Positions 31,846-39,066 of a DNA stretch of 39,066 nt are shown here, piece by piece. The position numbers were made by a program, and so were the translations under genes. The notes beneath the pieces were generated by a model. That model ran no database searches. It had not been told where the DNA came from and saw only the letters and a program-made list of their open reading frames with translations. Every line of letters starts with the position of its first letter. The first letter of the stretch is position 1. This DNA is from Verrucomicrobiota bacterium. Its GTDB lineage: Bacteria; Verrucomicrobiota; Verrucomicrobiia; Opitutales; Opitutaceae. The stretch spans positions 1 through 39,066 of the forward strand of contig JAEWBF010000029.1 in NCBI GenBank assembly GCA_023391285.1, read 5' to 3'.

Positions 31846-34734
31846 TCAGAACGCATACCCAAGTTCCAACCGCGCACTCCGCCCCGGCGCGTAAATCAGA
31901 CCATAAAGATCTTTGTCATTCGCGACATTATAGACGTTGAGCTGCACCCACGCGTCGTGGTCGCGGATCTTGAAAGGATAACGCACCATCAAATCGACGT
32001 TCAGCCGCGGATCGTGCTTCAGGATCGTCAGCTCACCCTTGCCGTTCGTTTGTTTCTGTCCCGCAACCGTGACGCCCGAGAAATACTCGCGCTCGGATTC
32101 CCACTGGCCGCCGAGACCGAAAACGAGGCCGTTCAACGCGCCGCTCGTGAAGCGATAACTCGCCCACGCGCTGACCGCATGTTCCGGCGTATCGTCGCGG
32201 CTCTGGCCCGCGCCCCAGCCGATGCCCGTCCAGGTCGAAGTGTCGCTCGGATCGGTATAAACCTCCTCGAGATCATAACCGGTCAGACCCCAGTTGCTGT
32301 CCGGGAAATACCAGATCGCCCAGCGATTCTCCGGATGCGGATACTTGATGAACTTTCCAGGATTCGTGATCACGCGCTTCGTGTGCGCATACGTGACGAT
32401 GAACTGCAGATTGTCGTTCGGCGTGAACATCAGCTGCGCGTCCCAGCCATCCGACTCGTCCTGCTGCTGCACGTAAGATTGGTAACCGTTGCCGTCGCCG
32501 CGATCTTCCCAGCCGTTGTTCGTGTGCGAATCCGCCGTGTAAAGCCAGCCTGGCCAGCCCGGATTCGTGGTCTTGGTGAGATCGAAAACGCGATCGAGAT
32601 AGGCAGCGCCCGTGGATTGCGACGCATTCACATACCACTGGTCGTTCAACTGATAAATCGCGCCCGCGGCGACGCCGGCATTCCACTCGGAAAGCGCCGC
32701 GTCCGCCGCGCCATTGCCGCCATTGCTGCCGCCCGGCACGGTGCTCGGGCTGAAATTGCCGACATTATAAATGATCGGTCGCGTCGTATCGAACGTGCCT
32801 TTCAGCGTCGGCATCCACCACTGTCCAAACGGCACGCCCGAACGCTTGATCTTGAACTTGCTGATCGTGCCCGAAATCCGGCCATCGAGAAAATCCACCT
32901 TCAAGCCAATCTCCTTGCTCTTCGCCGTCACCGGCCCGAGCGGATTGCCCGCCGCGTCCCGCAGGCCTTCGAAGTTCGGCTGAATGCCCGCCGCTTCGAG
33001 GCCGTAAACGCTGAGATAATCCGTCAGCTTCACCGTCACACCATACTGCTCGGTGTTGTCGCTCTGCGAAGGACGCGAAACCGAGCTCGCACTGGGATCG
33101 GGATGGAAGATCTGCGAATCGACGGAGTTGTCATTCTTGTCGCGCCGACGGCCCGCGACGACGACCAGCCGCTCATCGAGAAACGTGCCCTGATAAACGA
33201 TGTAGTCGCCGGTATTCTTCGCGCTGCTGTAGATGTGATTGATATCGACCATCGCCGCATCCGCACTGCCGTCGCCCTGTTTCCCGAAACGAATGTAGGA
33301 CGTGTCGGTCGGACGCTTGTAGTTGAACGTGTTGTTCGCCGTGCGCTTCAACCGCGTCGTGCGATCCGCTTCCTCCACCGAGCGGCCAAGCAGGATGCTG
33401 TTGTCCATCTTCAGCCACTTCCGATCTTCGAAGAGCTGAAACGCATAGTTGAGCTCGAATCGCGCCTGGTCGCGGATGTTCCGCTCGGCCGTATCCGCCC
33501 ATTGATACTCGAAAATCGTATTTGGCGTCTCCGACATCTGGAACTCGCTCGAGCCGTTCGCCACGTCGATCGGGATCACCGTGATTGTGTCGCGCAATCC
33601 CACCGGACCGACATTCTGCCGCATCGAACCATTCACATCGCGCGCATCGAACGTCACGCGTGAGCGATTCCAGCCCGCGAGGAAATTGAGCCCCGGCAGA
33701 AGCTCCTGCGTGAGCTGGGCCCGCACATTGTTCTGGTTCGAATTCCGAAACGTATCCGGGCCCGACCAGCGGAAGGTGCGATTATTCTTCCCTGCAAATT
33801 GAACGAAGCCCGAGCTCTGCAAGCGGTCCGCCTGCCCAATGCCATCGATGTCGGATCGGGCACGCACACTCTGAAAACCAAGCGCGTCCTCCTCCTGCTG
33901 CCCCGCCTCGAAGTCGACCACGATCTGCGTCTTTTCCCACGGGCGGAAGCTGACGCTCGGCGAGATGAACCAATGCTTCTCGTTGTAGAGCTCGGTTTGA
34001 TTGCCCGTGTCCTGAACCGCACCCGTCAACCGATATGCCAACGTTCCCGCTTCGTTCAGCGGCCCCGTCGTGTCAAACCACGCCCGCATGAAATCATGGC
34101 TGCCGTAATTCACGCCGACCGCCGACTGCCGCTCCGCTTCCGGCGCTTTCGGCAGATAATTCACAATGCCGCCGAAATTGCCGATGCCGTAGAGCAGCGC
34201 CGCCGGACCGCGGATCACTTCGATGCGGCCGATGTTGATCGAGTCGGTCGCACTCTGACGGCGATAGCCGTCGCGCAGCACGATGTCGGAAATATAACCA
34301 CGAATCTTATACGTCGACTGCGTCTTGTTCGCCGTCGCGCCTTCGGGATTGTGCACGCCGCCCGCGCCATAAAACGCATTCGAGCCCTGATCGTTCTGCG
34401 ACTGCAGAATGATGCCGGCGCTGTAACGCAGGCTCTGCCGCAAATCCGTCGAACCCGTGTCGCGCAAAAATTGCTCCGTGATCACCTCGATCGGCATCGG
34501 CAGCTCCTTGATCGGCGTGTCGAGGCGCGTGCCCGAAATCGAATTCGTCGCGCGATAACCTTTGTCCTTTTCCGTGCTGACGACGAAGGGCGATAAGCGC
34601 ACCACTTCGTCCTGTTCGGCGGAAGTCGCCGATGGCGAGGCCTCCTGAGCTGCCGCCGTAGTCAGGGACGGCGCCAGCGTGCACGTGCACATTACCAGTC
34701 CGGCATAAAACGCGGAACGTTGTCTGGGGTTCAT
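31846..34734 (-). CDS. TonB-dependent outer-membrane receptor, Opitutaceae type
   Basis: The protein is 962 residues. The signal peptide is about 1-29 (AFYAGLVMCTCTLAPSLTTA, ending AAA before QEAS). A short segment VVRLSPFVVSTEKDKGYRAT is followed by the plug domain (TRLDTPIKELPMPIEVITEQ, then DLRQSLRYSAGI and IRGYISDIVLRDGYRRQS, IEVIRGPAALLYGIGNFGGI). The rest is the 22-strand barrel ending RSARLELGYAF with terminal Phe. It imports ligands with TonB energy. It is homologous to siderophore-type receptors, but gene context (symporter, GH16, LacI regulator) points to oligosaccharide uptake. There is no SusD partner, unlike Bacteroidota loci. The leader has two copies of a 19-nt repeat. Confidence 0.92.
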   Translation of the reverse strand: MNPRQRSAFYAGLVMCTCTLAPSLTTAAAQEASPSATSAEQDEVVRLSPFVVSTEKDKGYRATNSISGTRLDTPIKELPMPIEVITEQFLRDTGSTDLRQSLRYSAGIILQSQNDQGSNAFYGAGGVHNPEGATANKTQSTYKIRGYISDIVLRDGYRRQSATDSINIGRIEVIRGPAALLYGIGNFGGIVNYLPKAPEAERQSAVGVNYGSHDFMRAWFDTTGPLNEAGTLAYRLTGAVQDTGNQTELYNEKHWFISPSVSFRPWEKTQIVVDFEAGQQEEDALGFQSVRARSDIDGIGQADRLQSSGFVQFAGKNNRTFRWSGPDTFRNSNQNNVRAQLTQELLPGLNFLAGWNRSRVTFDARDVNGSMRQNVGPVGLRDTITVIPIDVANGSSEFQMSETPNTIFEYQWADTAERNIRDQARFELNYAFQLFEDRKWLKMDNSILLGRSVEEADRTTRLKRTANNTFNYKRPTDTSYIRFGKQGDGSADAAMVDINHIYSSAKNTGDYIVYQGTFLDERLVVVAGRRRDKNDNSVDSQIFHPDPSASSVSRPSQSDNTEQYGVTVKLTDYLSVYGLEAAGIQPNFEGLRDAAGNPLGPVTAKSKEIGLKVDFLDGRISGTISKFKIKRSGVPFGQWWMPTLKGTFDTTRPIIYNVGNFSPSTVPGGSNGGNGAADAALSEWNAGVAAGAIYQLNDQWYVNASQSTGAAYLDRVFDLTKTTNPGWPGWLYTADSHTNNGWEDRGDGNGYQSYVQQQDESDGWDAQLMFTPNDNLQFIVTYAHTKRVITNPGKFIKYPHPENRWAIWYFPDSNWGLTGYDLEEVYTDPSDTSTWTGIGWGAGQSRDDTPEHAVSAWASYRFTSGALNGLVFGLGGQWESEREYFSGVTVAGQKQTNGKGELTILKHDPRLNVDLMVRYPFKIRDHDAWVQLNVYNVANDKDLYGLIYAPGRSARLELGYAF

Positions 34735-34900
34735 GGGGGGTTCGGTTTGGGTGTCCCCGGCACGGAACCGACGCAGCGCCCGAAAACAAAGCAGGCGGCT
34801 TCGACACGGCCGGAGTGGGTTTGGGAAGGATCACGCCCGCAAACGAAGCAGGCATGCCGCAAAAGGAGCCGCCGGCGTTCATGAATGTCAACTTTTATGT

Positions 34901-34918
34901 GCATGCTTTGTTGCATGC
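34901..34918. promoter_or_regulatory. Candidate LacI-family operator 1 (GCATGC-N6-GCATGC)
   Basis: GCATGC, TTTGTT, GCATGC, inside the AT-rich divergent promoter region. It shares TTTATGT...TTGTTGCAT with the second candidate at 35014-35031. A regulator dimer encoded by the adjacent LacI gene is the obvious candidate ligand. Confidence 0.45.
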
Positions 34919-35014
34919 GTCACAGCACGCCAAATCTGAGACTTTATATTCTAAATAACAGCGTCTTACGTGTCTTCCTAGCGCGTCATTCTCTTGTTTT
35001 GGTCGTAAATTTGT

Positions 35015-35030
35015 TTATGTTGTTGCATAA
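35015..35030. promoter_or_regulatory. Candidate LacI-family operator 2 (TTATG-N6-CATAA)
   Basis: TTATGTTGTTGCATAA, a 16-nt inverted repeat about 60 nt upstream of the LacI gene. A third weaker dyad, GTTG-CTTCA-CAAC, lies at 35046-35058. The pair of similar sites allows looping or joint control of both divergent units. Confidence 0.42.
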
Positions 35031-35087
35031 CTTTCCGCACCGTTTGTTGCTTCACAACGTGCCCCCGATGCCTCATATCGCTCCGCA

Positions 35088-36170
35088 ATGCCCCGCCCTT
35101 CCCCGGCGAAAAGGTCCATGCCGCCACTGAATCAGGAGCTCATCGCGCAGCGCCTGAACCTCTCGCGCGCCACCGTCTCTCGCAGCCTCGCGAATCACCC
35201 CGCGATCAGCGAAGAAACCCGCCGCCGCGTCCAGGAAATGGCCGCCCAACTCGGCTACCAGCAATCCCCCGGCCGGCTCGGCCGCCGCAGCAAAAATTCC
35301 CGCGCGCTCACCATCGGCATCCTCATCGGCATCCCCGCCGAGAAGGTCGTCATGGCCACGTTCCCTTACATCCTGCGCGGAATCCAACAGCGCGCGGAAG
35401 TCGATCACGTCACCATCGACGTCTGCTACCAGGCCCCCGCCGACTTCCACCCCGAATCCACCCGCCAACCGATCTTCCGCAACATGCGCCAGAACGACTG
35501 GCGCGGCGTCATTCTTATCTACCCGTTCGAGGAAAAGGCCGTCGAAATGATCTCCCGACGCCTCTCCACCGTCGCAGTCCTCGAAAGCTACAGCCAGCCC
35601 GCGATCGACATCATCGACACCGACGACGCTTCCGCCATGGCCTCGCTCGTCGAACGCCTCGCCGCCACCGGACACCGCCGCATCGGCTTTCTCTCCTGGG
35701 ACTACCCCGTCGGCGGCCACTGGGTCGCCCGCCGTTTCAGCGGCTACGTCGAAGCCGTCTTCAACCTCGGCCTCGAATTCAACGAAAGCTGGGTCATCAA
35801 CGTCCGCCGCAATCTCCCTCCCGTGAAACCACCCCAAGTCGCCGACACCGTCGCCCGTCTCGTGCGCGAGGAACGTGTCACCGCGTGGGTCTGCGCCGCC
35901 GATCACCAAGCCTACCAACTCGCCCAGGATCTTCCGCACCGCGGCCTTCGCGTCCCCGAGGATTGCTCGATCACCGGTTTCGACGGCCTCGACCCCGCTC
36001 ACGGACAAAAACGCGTCACGTCCATGCGCGTCCCTCACGAGCAAATCGGCTCCGCCGCCGTCGCGCGCCTCGTCAACCGCATCCAACACCCCACCGCTCC
36101 GCGCCGCAAAATCCTCGTTGAAGCCCAATACATCGCCGGCGAATCCATCGCCCCCGCCCTCGCCCGCTAA
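35088..36170 (+). CDS. LacI-family transcriptional regulator
   Basis: The protein is 360 residues from the ATG at 35088. The ATG at 35118 (MPPLNQELIAQRLNLSRATV) fits the family N-terminus better and would give 350 residues. HTH and hinge: LIAQRLNLSRATVSRSLANH, then EETRRRVQEMAAQLGY. The periplasmic-binding-protein-like effector domain contains GILIGIPAEKV, IIDTDDASAMASLVERLAAT, GHRRIGFLSWDYPVGG and DCSITGFDGLDPAHGQKRVT near the end. It probably represses or activates the divergent TonB receptor-symporter-GH16 genes in response to a sugar. Ligand unknown. Confidence 0.92.
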   Translation: MPRPSPAKRSMPPLNQELIAQRLNLSRATVSRSLANHPAISEETRRRVQEMAAQLGYQQSPGRLGRRSKNSRALTIGILIGIPAEKVVMATFPYILRGIQQRAEVDHVTIDVCYQAPADFHPESTRQPIFRNMRQNDWRGVILIYPFEEKAVEMISRRLSTVAVLESYSQPAIDIIDTDDASAMASLVERLAATGHRRIGFLSWDYPVGGHWVARRFSGYVEAVFNLGLEFNESWVINVRRNLPPVKPPQVADTVARLVREERVTAWVCAADHQAYQLAQDLPHRGLRVPEDCSITGFDGLDPAHGQKRVTSMRVPHEQIGSAAVARLVNRIQHPTAPRRKILVEAQYIAGESIAPALAR

Positions 36171-36200
36171 TCATCCGTTGGCTTAACCTCCCATACCACC

Positions 36201-36227
36201 GATGGAGGCGCGGTGCCCCCACCGCGC
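36201..36227 (+). repeat. 27-nt hairpin repeat, copy 5 (upstream of fused E1)
   Basis: GATGGAG with arms GCGCGGTG and CACCGCGC, intergenic, 31 nt after the LacI gene stop and about 100 nt before the fused E1 ATG. It is identical to the copy in lpdA. Confidence 0.87.
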
Positions 36228-36329
36228 AATGCATCTGCGCACTCTCCCAACCACTCGAGCTGAGCGGAGCGCCCCCCGAATCTCTCGCTTGCCCGCTCCC
36301 CCACCGAGTCTCACCGTGACGCCATCGAC

Positions 36330-38408
36330 ATGGCTCTACCGACTCCTCCCGCGATCCTTTCAGCGCGCGATCTCCGCGCCGCGGACCTCGAGAACCCAAC
36401 GCCCGACACTCTCCTCCGCCTCTACGCGTGGATGCAGCTCTCGCGCACCGGCGACAACCGCAACCTCGATCTCTTTCGCCAGGGCCTGATCAAAGGCACC
36501 GTCACCGGCGGCCAGGGCAACGAGGGTCTCATCGTCCCGCTCACGCTCCTCGCCGATAAAACGATCGACGTCGTCAGCTTCACGCACCGCGATTACGGCG
36601 GCCATCTGATCTGGGGCGGACACCTCTGCGATCACTTCAACCAATACTTCGCCAACGCCCTCAGCCCCACCAAGGCCCGCGAGGGCAACGTCCACCGCGG
36701 CGATCCCGCCAATCGTTCGCTCCCGATGATCAGCCACCTCGGCGCGATGCTCGGCCCCGTTCTCGGCACCACCGACTCCCAACGCCGCCAAGGCAAACCC
36801 GCCGTCGGTTTCGCGATCTTCGGCGACGGCGGCTCCAGCACCGGCGACATCCACGAGTGCCTCAACCTCGCCGCCCTCCTCTCGCTGCCGATCGTTTTCG
36901 TCATCGAAAACAACTGCTACGCCTACTCCACGCCTTGCGCCGAACAATTCGGCCCCGACGTCGAACTCTGGCGCCGCGCCGCCGGCTACGGCATCCACGG
37001 TTTCGCGCTCGATACCACCGCCGACATCGTCACGACCGCCCGCACGCTCGCCGCCGCGATCGACAAAGCCCGCGAAACCTCCCGCCCGATCCTCATCGAG
37101 GCCCATACACTTCGTCTCCGCGGCCACGCGGCCTACGACACCTGCAACTACCTGAAACCGGGCGAAGGCGACGCCTTCCTCGCGCGCGATCCACTCCCGA
37201 AATTCCGCGCCCAACTCGTCGCCGCCGGGCTCACCACTCAACTCGACGCCCTCGACGCCGAGCTCTCCGCCTACATCGAGGCGTGCATCAAGATCGCCCT
37301 CGCCGTTCCGCGCCCCGAGCCCGACGCCGACAAACTCAAATCCGACGTCTTCGCCCCCGCCTCCGCACCCATGACGTGGGTTCCGTCTGTCGAACCCAGA
37401 ACCCAAAACCCAGAACTCAAAACCGACGACGGCCCCGCCGTCCTGACCCTCGCTCAAGCCGTCAATCACGCCCTCCGCAAAATCCTCACCGAACGCCCCG
37501 AATCCATCGTGCTCGGCCAGGACATCGGCACCTACGGCGGCGCCTTCAAAGTCACCGAAAATCTCCTCCACGAATTCGGCCGTAACCGCGTTTTCAATAC
37601 GCCTCTCGCCGAAAGCGCCTGCACCGGCTACGCCATCGGCCTCGCCGTCAACGGCCATCGCCCCATCGAAGAATTTCAATTCGCCGATTTCTCCACCGAA
37701 GCCGTCACGCAAATCACCCAGAACGCCGCCACGTTCCACTACCGCTCCGGCGTCGCCTGCCCGCTCGTCCTCCGTTTCCCTTGCGGCGGCGGCATCACGC
37801 TCGGCTCCTTCCACTCGCAGGAACTCGAATCCGTTTTCCTCTCCTTCCCCGGCATCAAAGCGCTCTACCCGAGCACCCCCCAGGATGCCTTCGACGCCAC
37901 GCTCGCCGCTTACGAGGACAACAACCCCGTCATCCTTTTCGAGCACAAGGGTCTCTACCGCCGCGGCAAACATCCCGTGTCGTGGAATCCCAACTACCGC
38001 GAGGTGTGGACGCCCAAACAACTCCGCACCGGCGACTACGCGACTTTCGTCAGCTACGGCGAAATGGTCCACCTCGCCGCCGAGGTCTGCGATTACGTCG
38101 GCGCCGAATACGAACACACGTTCGACCTCTTCGACCTCCGCTGCCTTTCCCCGCTGAAACTCGATGCGATCCACGCCTCCGTCGCCCGCACCGGCCGCCT
38201 CGTCGTCCTGCACGAGGGCCGCCGCACCCACGGCTTCGGCGCCGAACTCGTCGCCCGTTTAACCGAACAAAACTTCTCCGCGCTCAAAGCCGCTCCCCTT
38301 CGCATCGGCTCACTCGACATCCCCGTCCCGTTCGCCCCCGAGCTCGAACAACTCCACCGCCCCACGCTCGAGAAAGTGATCGAGGAAGTGACGGCCTGGC
38401 TGACCTGA
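36330..38408 (+). CDS. Fused alpha-beta 2-oxoacid dehydrogenase E1 (branched-chain/pyruvate type)
   Basis: A 692-residue protein joining E1-alpha (about 1-340) and E1-beta (about 370-692). In the alpha half, GGQGNEGLIVPLTLLADKTI and HRDYGGHLIWGG precede the thiamine-diphosphate motif GDGGSSTGDIHECLN at about 167-181, closing with IENNCYAYSTP. In the beta half, LGQDIGTYGGAFKVTENLL, NTPLAESACTGYAIGLAVNG, LRFPCGGGITLGSFHSQELE and FEHKGLYRR are typical of transketolase-like beta chains. It decarboxylates pyruvate or branched-chain 2-oxoacids for a lipoyl E2. The linker holds an in-frame repeat (EPRTQNPELKT, about 355-365). No E2 gene adjoins it. Single-chain E1 of this kind is common in Bacteroidota and Verrucomicrobiota. 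Confidence 0.94.
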   Translation: MALPTPPAILSARDLRAADLENPTPDTLLRLYAWMQLSRTGDNRNLDLFRQGLIKGTVTGGQGNEGLIVPLTLLADKTIDVVSFTHRDYGGHLIWGGHLCDHFNQYFANALSPTKAREGNVHRGDPANRSLPMISHLGAMLGPVLGTTDSQRRQGKPAVGFAIFGDGGSSTGDIHECLNLAALLSLPIVFVIENNCYAYSTPCAEQFGPDVELWRRAAGYGIHGFALDTTADIVTTARTLAAAIDKARETSRPILIEAHTLRLRGHAAYDTCNYLKPGEGDAFLARDPLPKFRAQLVAAGLTTQLDALDAELSAYIEACIKIALAVPRPEPDADKLKSDVFAPASAPMTWVPSVEPRTQNPELKTDDGPAVLTLAQAVNHALRKILTERPESIVLGQDIGTYGGAFKVTENLLHEFGRNRVFNTPLAESACTGYAIGLAVNGHRPIEEFQFADFSTEAVTQITQNAATFHYRSGVACPLVLRFPCGGGITLGSFHSQELESVFLSFPGIKALYPSTPQDAFDATLAAYEDNNPVILFEHKGLYRRGKHPVSWNPNYREVWTPKQLRTGDYATFVSYGEMVHLAAEVCDYVGAEYEHTFDLFDLRCLSPLKLDAIHASVARTGRLVVLHEGRRTHGFGAELVARLTEQNFSALKAAPLRIGSLDIPVPFAPELEQLHRPTLEKVIEEVTAWLT
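37392..37424 (+). repeat. In-frame AACCCAGAACCC tract in fused E1
   Basis: Low-GC tandem tract encoding EPRTQNPELKT at the alpha-beta junction of E1. The counterpart in lpdA (6948-6980) encodes EPKTQNSEPKT in the same frame. Confidence 0.72.
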
Positions 38409-38420
38409 GCCTCGCCCCAT

Positions 38421-38478
38421 GACCGCGAAGGTCGCAAAGAAAGCGTTGGCGTTGCGCCCGTGGCGGCCTTTGCGTGAG
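38421..38478. repeat. Weak inverted repeat between fused E1 and kdsC
   Basis: GACCGCGAAGGTCGCAAAG and GGCCTTTGCGTGAGGC pair partly (CGCAAAG/CTTTGCG). The text resembles the CGCGAAA-type repeats at 1351 and 5111 but is more degraded. Confidence 0.4.
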
Positions 38479-38489
38479 GCACTTCGCCG

Positions 38490-38990
38490 ATGACGCCTCT
38501 TTCCTCTGAATCTCTCCCCTGGTCCGCCATCCGACTCTTCGCGATGGACGTCGACGGCATCCTCACCGACGGCACCGTCCAAATCCATTCCGACGGCACC
38601 GAATCCAAAGGCTTCTCCATCCTCGACGGAATGGGCCTCAAGCGCCTCGAAAAAGCCGGCATTCTCACCGCCTGGATCAGCGGCCGCGGCTCCGGCGCCA
38701 CGTCCGTTCGCGCCGCCGAACTCAAGATCCCACACCTCGTCCAGGGCCGCACCGATAAACTCCCCGCGCTGCAAGAACTCGCCACCCAACTCAACCTCAC
38801 CGCCGCCGACTGCGTTTACATGGGCGACGACGACATCGACGCGCCCGCGATGCAGTGGGCCGCTATCGGCGCCACCGTCCCCGACGCGATGCCTTCCGCT
38901 CTCGCCGCCGCCGACTACGTCACCCAACGCGCCGCCGGCCGCGGCGCCGTCCGCGAAATCTGCGAGCTCATCCTCGCCGCCCGCGCATGA
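38490..38990 (+). CDS. kdsC: 3-deoxy-D-manno-octulosonate 8-phosphate phosphatase, KdsC type
   Basis: The protein is 166 residues. It is a capless HAD phosphatase of the C0 type that releases phosphate from KDO-8-P for lipopolysaccharide core synthesis. Motif I is MDVDGILTDG (Asp20, Asp22), motif II ISGRGSGATSVRAAEL, and motif IV YMGDDDIDAPAM, followed by the KdsC-typical end TQRAAGRGAVREICELIL. Length is slightly under the E. coli enzyme (188). The stop overlaps an ATG (ATGA at 38987-38990), hinting at a translationally coupled next gene, usually an Lpt gene in this setting, but the sequence ends in an artefact-like tract. Confidence 0.92.
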   Translation: MTPLSSESLPWSAIRLFAMDVDGILTDGTVQIHSDGTESKGFSILDGMGLKRLEKAGILTAWISGRGSGATSVRAAELKIPHLVQGRTDKLPALQELATQLNLTAADCVYMGDDDIDAPAMQWAAIGATVPDAMPSALAAADYVTQRAAGRGAVREICELILAARA

Positions 38991-39031
38991 TGGTTTCCTC
39001 CCGCATCTCCCATGGCGCGGCAGCGCCGGTA

Positions 39032-39066
39032 GGGGGGGGGGGGCCCCCCCCCCCCCCCCCCCCCCC
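39032..39066. other. G12-C23 homopolymer at the window end
   Basis: Twelve G followed directly by twenty-three C to the last base. It can fold on itself completely. It is best explained as a sequencing or assembly artefact at a contig end, so no feature is called beyond about 39031. Confidence 0.8.

Larger units (their letters stand above)
34735..35087. other. 353-nt divergent regulatory region of the TonB receptor and LacI genes
   Basis: The part near the receptor (34735-34880) is GC-rich leader with a 19-nt direct repeat, GCCCGNAAACNAAGCAGGC, at 34778-34796 and 34835-34853. The part near the LacI gene (34890-35050) is the most AT-rich stretch of the window and must hold the divergent promoters; TATATTCTAAATAA at about 34946-34959 could serve as a -10 region. 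No gene is supported here. Confidence 0.6.

Noticed and set aside
34307..34891. 194-codon minus-strand frame across the TonB receptor start and leader
   Set aside because: It lies in a different frame from the receptor gene, and the part in the leader only reflects the duplicated 19-nt motif.
5439..36227. CRISPR array or attachment-site interpretation of the five hairpin repeats
   Set aside because: The copies are scattered over 31 kb with no regular spacers, no cas genes and no integrase.
38987..39031. Start of a further gene (ATG overlapping the kdsC stop)
   Set aside because: Only about 15 codons precede the homopolymer artefact, with no recognisable N-terminus, so it cannot be supported.

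Overview
The window is about 39 kb of GC-rich, gene-dense bacterial DNA. The gene content fits an Opitutaceae-like member of the Verrucomicrobiota. The pointers are a 962-residue TonB-dependent receptor with an SPFVVST-type N-terminus, a large secreted protein with the IRGVGPTL / IRAVGPGL N-terminal repeats common in that phylum, a single-chain alpha-beta 2-oxoacid dehydrogenase E1, an SUI1/YciH protein and two small SmpA-like lipoproteins. The taxonomic call is inference from protein style, not from a marker gene. No tRNA, rRNA, CRISPR array, transposase or phage gene was seen.

Layout. 1-2156: the end of an SMR exporter gene, metF, and a small minus-strand pair (a short hypothetical gene followed by yciH). 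2338-8009: the complete 2-oxoglutarate dehydrogenase set sucA-sucB-lpdA. 8075-11333: a stand-alone Lrp/AsnC effector domain, then oxyR divergent from a catalase gene with a consensus OxyR site between them, and a small ORF closed by a strong terminator. 11418-15832: a glycosyltransferase-like gene and the three-gene set circularly permuted ATP-grasp / alpha-E / transglutaminase, preceded by a perfect 25-bp dyad containing TATAAT. 15864-20535: two paralogous lipoprotein genes around a HAD phosphatase gene, then rpiB and recD2. 20573-24509: a secreted propeller-like protein, a tiny secreted protein and a LolD/MacB-type ATPase. 24660-27879: a sigma-54 activator without a sensor domain, a zinc-ribbon gene and a TolC-family gene, the last two with sigma-54-like -24/-12 sequences. 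28099-29442: an esterase and an UPF0173 hydrolase. 29513-36170: a probable beta-glucan locus (GH16 laminarinase, GPH-type sugar symporter, TonB receptor, divergent LacI regulator). 36330-38990: fused E1 and KdsC. The window ends in a G12-C23 homopolymer that looks artificial.

The most unusual feature is the density of short dispersed repeats. A 27-nt hairpin (arms GCGCGGTG and CACCGCGC) occurs five times. Three copies lie inside genes (sucB, lpdA, recD2) and all three are read in the same frame as [DH]GGAVP[PS]PR. AT-rich microsatellite-like tracts are also built in frame into sucB, lpdA, recD2 and the fused E1. Other hairpin repeats begin with TAG and supply the stop codons of several genes. 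One 78-bp element supplies the stop codons of two convergent genes from its two terminal inverted repeats. The pattern resembles protein-tolerated palindromic elements such as those of Rickettsia, but in an unrelated lineage.
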